Source: Spongospora subterranea (lineage: Eukaryota; Endomyxa; Phytomyxea; Plasmodiophorida; Plasmodiophoridae). Taken from it: a stretch of DNA of 14,694 nt. The stretch spans positions 1 through 14,694 of the forward strand of contig OUQQ01000525.1 of NCBI GenBank assembly GCA_900404475.1, in the 5' to 3' direction. This document shows positions 1 through 9,701 of the stretch, one piece after another (the stretch's first letter is position 1; each line of letters opens with the position of its first letter). Below the pieces are notes generated by a model that had not been told where the DNA came from, made no database searches, and saw nothing but the letters and a program-made list of their open reading frames with translations. Both the position numbers and the translations under genes were made by a program.

Positions 1-699
1 CTTTACCTTTGCCACTTTGAAGTGGTGGATGCAACCAATTTCTCGATTTTCTTAGGTTTTACACATCCTTATCCTTCAAGTCCATATATGTTCCTTTTTC
101 TGGACAAAAACACGCCAACCCATCCTTGTCGCCGCTCATATAGCAGAAATGATTCTCTCATCAAGCACACGCTCACTCAGTGTTTGTATTTGCTCAAGAT
201 CTTTTCCCGGCCCTGTGACCTCTGACCTAATAAGTTTCGCTGCAACCGAAACTTGTTTGAAACTGTTGTCATGTTCCTGCAGTCTTCTGACTAAAACAGT
301 ACTTCACGCGAACTGTGTTTAATTAACGCTCTATCTCGATACAATTGAGGTTGGATTACTGAAAATAACACATGTGATTGTTTATATTGATATATTGTCG
401 GGACGCCATGAATCATCTGATGAGGACAGTAACGATGAGCGTAAAGAACAACGCACCCAATGATAAGGATGGGTGTGTGGCGTGGTTATCCTTGGACAAC
501 GACACATATTCGTCACCGAACGTCATCACATTATCGCCTGAACAACACCCATCGTTCAGAAACTGCATTATAAGCCGATATCAAGGGTCCAGGTCAACCT
601 TCACAGGAAATGGCCTTCGTTGCTGCTAACGCGATTCCAGACACAGCATTCGATCGCCGACCTGAGAACAACAACAGGTAAACCACTGCCGCAGGGGTG
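1..699. other. Intergenic stretch with possible decayed coding scraps
   Basis: I see no gene here that I can support. Around 410-460 one plus-strand frame reads an acidic, charged stretch (ESSDEDSNDERKE) that ends at a stop. A different frame from 408 to 629 is open for about 70 residues, and around 575-660 a third frame reads GPGQPSQEMAFVAANAI. The switching frames could be a decayed transposon or chance. The segment lies beyond the 3' end of the minus-strand gene that stops at 700, so part of it may be that gene's 3' untranslated region. No clear poly(A) signal was identified. Confidence 0.4.
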
Positions 700-3600
700 T
701 TATCGCTGAATGGATGATCTCCCCCCACCTATGGAGTCGCCTTGCACAATACTGACCGACACCGATAACGGATTTGGCTGGATCGACTCTTTCAGATGCA
801 GAACCACGGTCGAAACGCTCCCCGGCACCACCATCGCCCGTGTGATCTGCGTTGTCGGGTTCGTGCAATACACCACGTAATAATCCACATCCGGCATCGG
901 TGTCCACGTTGCCGTTAATGCCGCCACCTGGCCGGTAACCGAAACCATCGTGGGTGGCGATAACTCGTCCACCTGTTCATCAACACAATCCGTTATACGA
1001 TGACCTGGTCGTGAAGCACAGTTGACGTACTGTCGTCATGGCGAACTGGGTGTAGACGGCGCGCAGCGTAACGTTGGACTTGGTCGTTTCGGGTGATGGC
1101 GTTATGATGGCGCCAGATGCGTCAATCCATTGCGCAAATCGGTAGTACCGGTTGTCCTAAGAAGGTCTGAGGTGGAGACGGGGTTGGGGATGGGAGCGCA
1201 TAACGCGAATACCAAGAGCTGAATATCGGGGACCGTTAGCTGAAAATCATCGCCGGATACCGTGTCGATATCGCACGAGCTTCGTCGATTGGGGCAGATT
1301 GGGAGCTCGAGCCCCGCCGGCTCCGTTGATAATGACACTCGGGTCACGGATGGATAAGATATGATCTCCTTCGTGATCGTGGTCGCCAACGTTGGATGCG
1401 GTTTGGAAATCTGCAACGCGTGGATTCGAAATCAATGACGGTTTTCGGAAATACAGCAAAACCGAATAGGTAAAGACTGTGATGATACAAAGATTACAGA
1501 GGGAGTCTGCTGTGAATACCTTGACAGATATGAAAGAAGGGGGCTGCTGCTGCGTCGCCACGAAAGATATGGCGTTATTACCGCCTTGAACTGCCAACGG
1601 GCGCGCTTCACAACTAGCTCTGTCGATATCGGCTGTGCACTGGCGATAGGAACAATGCTGCACGCTGGCCGTCCACGATGCTCCGGTTAGGTCGTAAACG
1701 ATGCCACGATTGTCGCTGGCTGACACAGATATCGTGATGCGATCTCCGCTCCTACACGTCGAATGAACTCCAGATCACTTACTAAGGCTAGCCAAATGCC
1801 GAAAACAAAGCGGAAATGTGCACAAATGAGGAAACAGTTCAGATTATGTGAAGCGAAAAAGATGGTGATGACGATGAGGAGATGGCGAGTACCTCCACAT
1901 ATACGATTCTGGTGTCATACGAACAATCCACGTGATCTTCGTCCCAATCAAAATATCGTGTTTGACGATATCCGAAACCGCCCCGGAATTCGACGTGATT
2001 CGCAGGCCGACCGACGCGATGCCAGGGTTGGTGAATGTGTGCTGTATAGTTGGAACCGAAACGGATTCCCATTTCCCGTCCCCTGCAACACATGCATCGC
2101 TCAGCACACACACACCCAATGAATCTGGTTTATGCTTCCAAAACAAGATTCCCTTGATAACAACACAGCACCCAACGATTGAACCGTATAGTCCAGAATT
2201 GTCAAATCGTGGCAAAGTTGAACAGAAACTGTGGCAGATGCGTTTACCATTGAACTCCCATTCATATTTGGAGATATCTGTTCCAGACTCGCCAGCGTCG
2301 AAAGAAAACGTGGTAATGGCGCTGTTGACGCTGTCGAACGTGAAGGACGCCACCGGAGGACGACCTGACTCGCGGCGTCAGCGACACACGTCGACGTTTG
2401 GGGAACGTCATGGTGTTACCGGCAACGTAACGCAGACGGACGATTTGCGACATGAAATAGTCGACGAGATAGACGTTACCGTCGGGCCCGGTCGTAATAT
2501 CCACGAACTGGCCCGGTTTCAGGCCACTCTTGTCGGCGTCGGCGTCCGGAGTGTAAACGAACGTTCGAACACGCGTTGGATCGGGATTGCCTGAAATTGA
2601 TGGATCAGGACAAATCTAGCAGTGATACAAGTAATTGGCAATCTCTGCCGGACGATTTTTAACATCATTGGGAACAGGAAACGGTAATAAAAGGCAACGA
2701 CCGTTGATGCAGTTTTCAAGAGAGTAATCTTTCTGAATCATTTTTTTCAAAGGCGAATGGATATATAGCAAGTTAACAAGTTGAAGGGGATAGGAAAAAC
2801 ACGGTGCCGAGTCGATGATAAACTTGAAAACCACCCAAACCTGATGCGTCCTTCTCAAAGTAATAGACGCAACGCTGTGATCCTTCGAGCCATATCAGGG
2901 TGCCAGCCCATTGTGATTGGGGCCAGTTGGAGCCACCATAGAACAGCACCCCTAACGCAGCAGTCGATATCAGAACAGTGCAGTACTTTAGATTGCTAAA
3001 CAATCGAAAAACGAAAACTGCAAATGAACTCGAACACGCTAAAAACCCTGACAAACAAACGAGAGATTAGACCGCACCTGTTGGTGAAAATGAACTCGAT
3101 GTGCAAAGGGCACGCTCATCTGCTGGAACATCGGGTCCAGAACCGTGATTGTATCTGACGTAGGATCGATGTCAAACGGGACATGATTTTGATGAAAAGG
3201 ATATTGATGAACGGACGCGAAGAAAGGCATGATGAGCTTATCAGGTGTTAGGGTGCGGCATTCGGCCAAATTCAGAGGGCCATAGGTTGGGGTGGGTTTA
3301 GTTCCTAGAACACGAAGAAATGTCAGATCATAGTTGAGAACTCAGTTGTGGTTCGATATTGATTGTTCTAACGACCAATACATTGAACACAAAAAAACCC
3401 ATCTTTGGAAAAGCGAATTGGTAATCGATCAGACCTTCATAACATGGCCATCCATAGTTGGGCACAGAAGCGCCCACTGATCGCAGAGGATTAGCGATTA
3501 CGTTGATCTCCTCCACGTAATCTGACGTCGGCACCGGATCAGCCATTCTTGTGTCTAAACACACGGGCAGAACCGACCAGATCCCACATCGGCGATGAAG

Positions 3601-5256
3601 ATGTCCCCCGTTGTTGGGCGTACCGCCAACCGGTACGGGTTCCGGTGCCCTTTCGATACGATCGTGTAGTCGACGCCCTTGACCAGCGTACGCGATGCAA
3701 GCAGAGCAGCGGGAAGGACCCGCAATATCTAAAACAATCAAAACGGGGAAGTCGGTGAGACAGGGGGGTCCGCCAAGTTCTTTTCAAGGTCGACTCAAAT
3801 TGGATCCATAACTCTCAATAATGTGCGACCGTTCTTCGCAGGAATTTCGAACAAGTTTCTGACGAGGAACGGCAAATGTAGAAACGGAAATAGCATTTGT
3901 CAAAACTGAATAATGCGATGCGAAATCACAATTGTTGCGGGTTTTGTTTGGAGAGTCAACCAGACTTTTTCAGCGAAGAATTAAAAAGTTTGATGAAGTG
4001 TCGAGGTTTGCATTTGAACGATTGGAAAATTGAAAATGGCGAGACCAACCTTTCCGTGGAGAAATTGTTCAGATTGGGCACGAAAAGCGCCCTGAACTTT
4101 GGGTCCCGTCTTGACATAGCACATGTCCTGTGGTTGTCCTAAATCCAGTCCTTCGATGGCCGCCCCGTCTCCTGCGCTAACGTACAGCGATCCATCGGGA
4201 GCCCATACCTGAATCCATCAAACCACGTTAATCAAATTTCCGAAGTGCCCTGGGACGCCTTGGGCAGCCCAAATGATTGATCATGTCAACGCCAGTCATG
4301 TCGAAGACAAAACAAAAACAAAAAAAACAGTGAAAAACACATTCCATTGAAGCAACAATTTCCTGGAAGCGAACGGGAAATCGCAGGTTCAACGAATATG
4401 GTTGATATTGAAGAGACAATCGGTGTTGGAAACGGCGATAGGTTGACTGACAAGGTCATCGACATGGTGGGCTGGCGCCGGGGTGCACCAATCCGATATC
4501 AATATCTGGTCGATCGTCCCCTTCAATGTCGTCTGATCGACCCGAATACGCAGCAGTCGTCCTGGAACCGGCTCAATCTTACGACGTGTTTTCCTCTGGC
4601 AGAAGAATCGAATCTTACCGCTCGCCTCACACCATGGCCGAGAATCTGGAGGGTTGCTCAACGCCGCTCTGGCGATGTCAACAGGGCACGTTGTTCTGAA
4701 ATCGGCAATTTGAGTTTTTGCGACGATTTCGACGAACTGAACCTGCTTACGGATCCGACAAAATCGGGACGTCGTTCTGAAGATCGGCGCGCCGGTTGGC
4801 AGTGAAGAAGGCGAACACAAACGGAGTGGCGGGATATTGCGGATGGATATTGAACCCAAGCAAGCCATGGTCATGGTACGAGTTAACCAGTCCAGATAGA
4901 TCAACACAGCGCGTGTAATCGGATTCTCCAGCCGATATTGACGCGTAAAGCCGAATCAAACCCGTTTTTTCTGCAGCGAAAACGTGCGAGTTTCCTGGAC
5001 TAAGAAAAGCAGAATAACGCTCAGGGTTTCGTTGAATCAAAGCGAAAACACGAATCTGCGGACCTGAATCTTAAGGCGGTTGTATATCCCATTCCTGTCC
5101 AAAACTGAACAAATTGTTTCTGTTAGGCCAGACCAGCACCATCATCGGTTGTGGAATACGTACTGTTTCCTGTACAAACTGGTCCCGTAATCGTTCGACG
5201 ACGGCGGCGTCGCCCTTGCCCAACACGAGAACGGTTAAAATTACCAGAACGTTCAT
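700..5256 (-). CDS. Secreted glucose/sorbosone dehydrogenase-like protein with PKD and FN3-like domains (15 exons)
   Basis: Exons (minus): 5256-5164, 5055-4751, 4695-4452, 4208-4050, 3728-3578, 3521-3435, 3304-3078, 2985-2841, 2590-2420, 2364-2248, 2082-1893, 1751-1520, 1410-1213, 1156-1031, 972-700; 905 residues, all phases agree. The ATG at 5256 follows an in-frame stop and opens a signal peptide (MNVLVILTVLVLGKGDA). Residues ~32-525 match the six-bladed glucose/sorbosone dehydrogenase propeller: HGLLGFNIHP, AHHVDDLVWAPDGSLYVSAG (His likely the catalytic base), GHRNPYRLAVRP, NYGWPCYEG, DITTGPDGNVYLVDY. Residues ~529-613 are a PKD domain (YEWEFNGDG, PTIQHTFT). Residues ~625-710 (W..GDRITISVSASD, then VQHC...C) and ~715-815 (STEPAGLEL, YYRFAQW) resemble modules that follow PKD in bacterial homologues. 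Residues ~816-895 look like a fibronectin-III fold. Expected role: extracellular oxidation or binding of sugars, probably with PQQ; substrate unknown. Intron 7 (acceptor AAAG) and intron 11 donor are the weakest calls. Confidence 0.9.
2083..2247 (-). other. In-frame, stop-free intron inside the PKD coding region
   Basis: This 165-nt segment has a GTAAAC donor at 2247 and a TTGCAG acceptor ending at 2083. Its length is a multiple of three and it carries no stop in the reading frame, so the unspliced message stays open. It is called an intron because removing it joins EWEFNG to DGKWES and restores a normal PKD motif, whereas keeping it inserts 55 hydrophobic, cysteine-rich residues in the middle of the domain. 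Confidence 0.75.
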
Positions 5257-6366
5257 GACTGTTTCGATATCGTTGCGATCTAGCACGCCCCAGAATTCGG
5301 CGCCTTAGCGAAATGATTCAGGGGGGCAGTTGACCATCTGATTCGGTGCCCTTCGTAGGTGGAGATTTGGTACTGCAGCCCACAGACCATCAGTGATGGG
5401 AGCCCATCTTCATCACCCTGTGACCGGTTACCGATCAACTGACACCACACCCCTGTTGTGGTGTTACCACACTGTTCAACAGATGGCCAGTTGTCCAATA
5501 TCTTCCATTAGTCGCGATCGGATTGCCCGACACATGTCGCCAGGTACCGATGATTGCAGGCGGGGTGGCCACTCCGCCAATACCCAGAATTAATGCTTTG
5601 AAATTGTCGTACAACCGTTATATTCCTAGGGCCATGAATGGGAGGTATACATCCCTTTGAACGACTAGCGCCAATTCCAGGTGTTTTCGTCTGTTGCGTG
5701 CTTCTCGCGCGCCGGCGCAGAATGAATGTGGCTATTGAACATTACGAGACCTAGTCGTGTGATTTCAGGGTGAAAGAACAAGATCCAATTGTTTTATTAC
5801 GGTGCCATCTTCTTGGGCATTATTTCAGTTCTGTAATCCGGCAATTTCAGGTTAGAAATTTTGCACCATCTATATCTCAGATTTTGACACAGGACGTTAG
5901 ACTGTCGTTCACCCTAAATGTGTTCATTCTACCGGTAGCCTTTGGATTGCCATGTCCAGCCAGCAATGGCGGCGTATCCTTATGACCCCATCGGTCATCA
6001 TCGCCAGTTCCCTTGGACTTACCAACGTGCGCCGTCGAAGCCCGAGGTAATTTCAGCACGCAAAAAGGTCAACCTTCACATTATGCAAACATTATATGAG
6101 AATGTGGCACTAAATTTATAAATGTTATTGACCGAGTGTCATTTAGGAATTGAAACACTACAAAATCGGAAAAAGATGAATCCAAAAACTGATGTAACCG
6201 CCTCATTTACAAATGCAACCTGTGAATAATGAATGTTAAATGGATTACGGACGATTGTGGACCGAAATGAATGTTCGCAATCCGGACGTCAGTGGTGGAG
6301 AAGTCACTGGTGATGATATAGCCTTTCGTGGAGCTAGATCGCCACTGGGGTTTAACCCAAGAAACA
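5257..6366. other. Intergenic region between divergent genes
   Basis: This 1.1 kb separates the minus-strand dehydrogenase-like gene from the plus-strand F-box gene and should hold both promoters. No RNA gene or recognisable protein is present. The minus strand from about 5600 to 5280 has overlapping short open frames with protein-like composition (for example ATPPAIIGTWRHVSGNP near 5560), broken by stops. A plus-strand start at 5966 opens MAAYPYDPIGHHRQFPW and runs into a possible splice donor (GAG followed by GTAATT) near 6047, with no convincing partner exon. From 6060 to 6240 the DNA is AT-rich, with TATA-like words (attatatgag, aatttataaat), a plausible promoter for the F-box gene. Confidence 0.5.
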
Positions 6367-7647
6367 ATGTCGATTTCAGCATTAACAAACGACCTGCTCA
6401 TATCGATCCTGATTTACCTCGATGTTCCAGACCTGCTGACTTTAGAATCGGTATCCGCTGCGGTTAACGCCCGCATCCGTTCGAGTTCCATCGCCGATCG
6501 TCTTTGGTCGCCGGCGTTGCGCCGCCTGACACATAACAGCCAATTGCGCTGCGACAGCAAAGACACTTTCCGAAAGAGCTTAACCCTTTCTAGCTGTAAA
6601 TGGCTCCAATCGTACAAAATCCACAGGATGAACCATTGTAACGGGTTCGACTTCTCCCGAAACCATCTAATCGATTGCGAATTTGCCAGTCGGTGCTGGT
6701 TCCTATCGGACCTGAATGTTTTCAGGGTTGGGCAGCATCTTGTCATGTGGGGCCCATACGCACCCCATATCATCAACATGTGGATAGGAGATGGGCGTTT
6801 CGCCAAGTTCCCGCCCCTCCCAACCGGGGACACGCTCGTGTACGATTCGCGCAACTACACGCCATGCGATTGGGTGGCGCTACGATCGGCTCGCCGACCC
6901 GATGAGGTCCATTTCTTCACCCCTGAGGAGCTGCAGGTTTATGACTCGACGTCCCTCGATGGCAACCATCCTGTCGTCCCGGTTGATCGCCACTATCAGG
7001 TCCGTTGCTGGTCCCATAACTTCCTGTTTCTTGCGTCGAGATGGCGCCACACCCTGTGGCAATTGCGGGTCGGCAATAACCCAGTTCGTCTTTGGAGCCG
7101 GTTTTGGTTCTCATCGTCCAGAGCGGAATTCCACCTTTCGGAGCAATTTTTGGTGTCGATTGCACATTTGAGAAGTGGTTCAACACTGGTGAAAGTCTTC
7201 AACGTTAGTGCGGGCGATCTATTATGGTGTCGCGAATTGACCATGTTCGACAAGTGTCGACATGTAGCGGTGACGAAGGATTCATTGCTGATCCAGCCGT
7301 GTATGGGCCGGCACTCTGATGCGTTGAGAAATGTGATGTTTGTGAAATTATCGACGGGCGAACTGATACAGCACCGTCTGCTCGATGCAGACGAGATCCC
7401 AGCCCATCTTATCTGTACCACCTCCGTTTCCTGGGACGAATCATCGATCGCATTCTATGGGCGGTTCCACAGACGACATGCACGTTGGTCGAACGGCAGC
7501 GACTTTGTGGCCATCGGGGATGCGTATTCAAGGGAAGTGTCGATCTTTGTGGCAGAACGGGGTCCAGGTCTTGGCGCTTTCATAACGTACCGAGAGGGGC
7601 GACTCCAACCAATAAAGGCCACCTTCCTCAGATTTCATGAAGGATGA
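6367..7647 (+). CDS. F-box protein with a probable beta-propeller C-terminus
   Basis: A single uninterrupted frame of 426 residues. The ATG at 6367 is the first after an in-frame TAG at 6319-6321; an upstream GTG (6328) in the same frame is not needed. Residues ~6-47 form a typical F-box: LTNDLLISILIYLDVPDLL, then V...N..IR.S......LW, the pattern that binds Skp1 in SCF ubiquitin ligases. The remaining ~375 residues lack an obvious named motif but are rich in Trp, Tyr and short hydrophobic strands (LVMWGPYAPH, HTLWQLRVG, LVKVFNVSAGDLLWCRE), as expected for a WD40- or Kelch-like propeller that recognises a substrate; this is inference. It has no intron, unlike both spliced neighbours. The stop lies 136 bases before the PSF2 start on the same strand. 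Substrate unknown. Confidence 0.82.
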   Translation: MSISALTNDLLISILIYLDVPDLLTLESVSAAVNARIRSSSIADRLWSPALRRLTHNSQLRCDSKDTFRKSLTLSSCKWLQSYKIHRMNHCNGFDFSRNHLIDCEFASRCWFLSDLNVFRVGQHLVMWGPYAPHIINMWIGDGRFAKFPPLPTGDTLVYDSRNYTPCDWVALRSARRPDEVHFFTPEELQVYDSTSLDGNHPVVPVDRHYQVRCWSHNFLFLASRWRHTLWQLRVGNNPVRLWSRFWFSSSRAEFHLSEQFLVSIAHLRSGSTLVKVFNVSAGDLLWCRELTMFDKCRHVAVTKDSLLIQPCMGRHSDALRNVMFVKLSTGELIQHRLLDADEIPAHLICTTSVSWDESSIAFYGRFHRRHARWSNGSDFVAIGDAYSREVSIFVAERGPGLGAFITYREGRLQPIKATFLRFHEG

Positions 7648-7783
7648 AAATACAACTTATATTGAACTTGTTTTGTTGGGTGGAGACTGTTGTGCGTGAC
7701 GGGGTCCGGATCACGACCCGGTTTTCAAGTTTTGGTCGAGTCGGCCGGTTCTAGAATCGTGACGTGGGCCGCTGCGTCAGGCG

Positions 7784-9030
7784 ATGACGGCGTCGTCGCC
7801 GGTCCTGTCGTGTGCGGAGACCGAGTTCTTGAGCGGGGACGCTGTGATCATGATCGTTCCTAATTTCAATCTACAACCGATACAATTGCTCAATGTCTGT
7901 GTTTGCGCTAGCCCTTGGCGTCATTGTCCTTTCGCAATTCTAACATCACAGTCTTCTTTTCATTCCAATAATTCCATTCTTATGGAGACTACATTTTGCT
8001 TGCCATCGTGTTTTTTTGTAGTTTGACAGCAAATATTAGAGAGAGTCAAGACAAACGTATTTTTTTTTACTTAATTTGATACATTGAGAGAACGTATTTT
8101 TTGACCTAATTTGATACATTGAGCGTTGAAAGTTAACGGTTAGCTGTGTGTGTTCTCCCAGGGTATGATTGGTCCATTTCGGACCGAGTTCCAGGTCCCT
8201 GTTCCGTTGTGGGTGGCGCTACACCTGCGGCGCTCCCGCAAGTGCCACATAGTCCCTCCCGATTGGCTCAGCCTGTCCTTCATCAACGACCGTATCGAGC
8301 AAGAGAAGGTCGATCGTGACGGTTTCTCGCAATTGCCATCGCACTATATAGAGATGGCCGCCCTATTATTCAAACAGTAACGTCAACCTTACCTGTTACA
8401 TTCGCCACACTCGTAGCGTGTACCGTCGGCCGACAGTCATTGAAACGTTGTGTCGCCCATTTTATCGGTTTACGTCTATCAAGAATTGATCACCCCAGTT
8501 GTGTTGAGTGGGATAGCGCCATTTTGACGGTTTTACGAACGGTTCACAGTCGTTAATTGCGCTTTAAATGCGGTGCCTTTGAATTTTCATCTTGTGTTAG
8601 ACGGGCGGGAGTATGTCATCTTGTTGGTTTTCAGTGTTCATATGTTTCTCGATTATTGATGCCGCCGGGATAAGCGCATCTTGTTACCCTGTGCTAACTG
8701 TGTTTGTCCCAGCGCTCCTGAGGATATTCCGAACGTGACGAAGGTGAAATCGGCGTTAAACGCGCTAGAGTCGATTCGGTTCGTGAAGCTGCGCAGCGGT
8801 TTGTCCGAGATCTCGTCGGCGTTCAGTTTCGCCAAGGTCTGCTGTCCGTCTGCCGTATTGAAGTATCTCCACGTCTGACTGAATGTGTTCCTCAGCTGAA
8901 CAATGTCACGCTGATGGAGATTAACCAGATTCGCTCGTACACGACCAACGCCCTGGATCAGTTCTATTCGCTGTCTATGGAGGCGAGCAATTTGGAAGAT
9001 CCGAGCCAGACTCAAGAGGTTTTTTTATAG
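7784..9030 (+). CDS. PSF2: DNA replication complex GINS subunit PSF2 (GINS2), 4 exons
   Basis: Exons 7784-7894, 8162-8376, 8713-8836 and 8896-9030 join in phase to give 194 residues, close to the ~185 of animal PSF2. GINS (Sld5, Psf1, Psf2, Psf3) joins Cdc45 and MCM2-7 in the CMG replicative helicase in the nucleus. Diagnostic features: an N-terminal VPNFNL segment (residues 25-30), then VPVPLWVALHLRRSRKC with VPPDWL (49-73), which matches the PSF2 B-domain signature. The helical A-domain follows: YIEMAALLFKH, IRFVKLR and NVTLMEI (154-159), and a C-terminal ALDQFYSL. Introns are 7895-8161 (GTCTGT...CCCAG), 8377-8712 (GTAACG...CCCAG, with a gctaac branch-like word) and 8837-8895 (GTCTGC...CTCAG, 59 nt). 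The third intron is inferred because the frame changes between KLR...FAK and LNNVTLMEI and the gap is intron-sized. No frameshift or missing core segment was seen, so the gene appears functional. Confidence 0.93.
8054..8123 (+). repeat. Tandem duplication of ~35 bp in PSF2 intron 1
   Basis: Two adjacent copies of a unit that begins AACGTATTTTTT and ends TAATTTGATACATTGAG lie at 8054-8088 and 8091-8123. They differ in the length of the T-run and a few bases after it. The duplication sits about 40 bases upstream of the acceptor of PSF2 intron 1 and contributes to its unusual length. The T-rich unit could serve as a polypyrimidine tract or be simple slippage. Confidence 0.85.
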
Positions 9031-9700
9031 CCATCGCATTAACTTATACTATACCCGTCTAAAGTGTGCTAAATCTCGAGGAGCTCAATCTAAGTCGAAT
9101 CTGCTCAGCATTTCTATCAGTTGCCATCTCCTCATCAGTGATTATCAGAAGTCGGATACTTACACTGGATGGAAAGTGTCAAGCTACGCTAGACTGGTCG
9201 TTTACATCGCCCATGAACGCCGTGTTGAGGCTGATGCATTTGAGGTCGCCCAACGGCCACCCACCACGTCCTGGATCGAATTTAGACTTGATCATGAGCC
9301 AGACATGGTCTTAGCACTTGCTGAACTGCATGATGGTTTGGCGGTCAACAACCCCAATATCAAATTGCATATGCATCGCTTCTTAAATTGGTTTCCTGCG
9401 GGGTGATTTTCTTGAATTAGCAACGTCTTGATGTTTAGGGCTAAAAACACTATCTGAAGTGATTTGAATGATTGCGCTTGTTCAACCCATTCCAAAAGTA
9501 ATAGCGGCGGGGTCATCTGGATATCGCTGTGAGGATCAATTGAGTGAATTTGGCGGCAGCGCAATCCTATGTGAATGACCCTAATTCGCCATGGACAGTT
9601 GCATTGCGTGGTTCCACAAAACTTAACTTGACCGTTTTTTGTTAAATATCCGCTCGACTTGAAACGGATAAATTCAATGTTCGAAAGATGTGGTACAAGA
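9031..9700. other. Unassigned stretch between PSF2 and the retroelement remnant
   Basis: After the PSF2 stop there is no recognisable gene. From about 9180 to 9406 a plus-strand frame is open for 76 residues (ARLVVYIAHERRVEADAF..., PTTSWIEFRLDHEPD...), with composition compatible with coding. Its position just upstream of the protease-like remnant would fit a decayed gag, but no zinc knuckle or other gag motif was seen. No long terminal repeat was found by eye here or beyond 12180. Confidence 0.35.
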
Positions 9701-9701
9701 A

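Noticed and set aside
1932..2594. 220-codon open frame on the plus strand
   Set aside because: It overlaps, antisense, several exons of the dehydrogenase-like gene, whose minus-strand frames carry recognisable GSDH and PKD motifs.
4389..4907. 172-codon minus-strand frame as a separate gene
   Set aside because: Its middle is exon 3 of the dehydrogenase-like gene; the flanks are introns 2 and 3 and exon 2 read out of frame.
6328..6366. Upstream GTG start for the F-box protein
   Set aside because: The ATG at 6367 immediately precedes the F-box, and an upstream GTG is not expected to initiate in a eukaryotic nuclear gene.
7611..7616. AATAAA poly(A) signal for the F-box gene
   Set aside because: It lies inside the coding sequence about 30 bases before the stop, so use as the main signal would truncate the message.
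9180..9406. Possible gag gene of the retroelement
   Set aside because: The position fits, but no zinc knuckle or recognisable gag motif is visible, so I did not call it.
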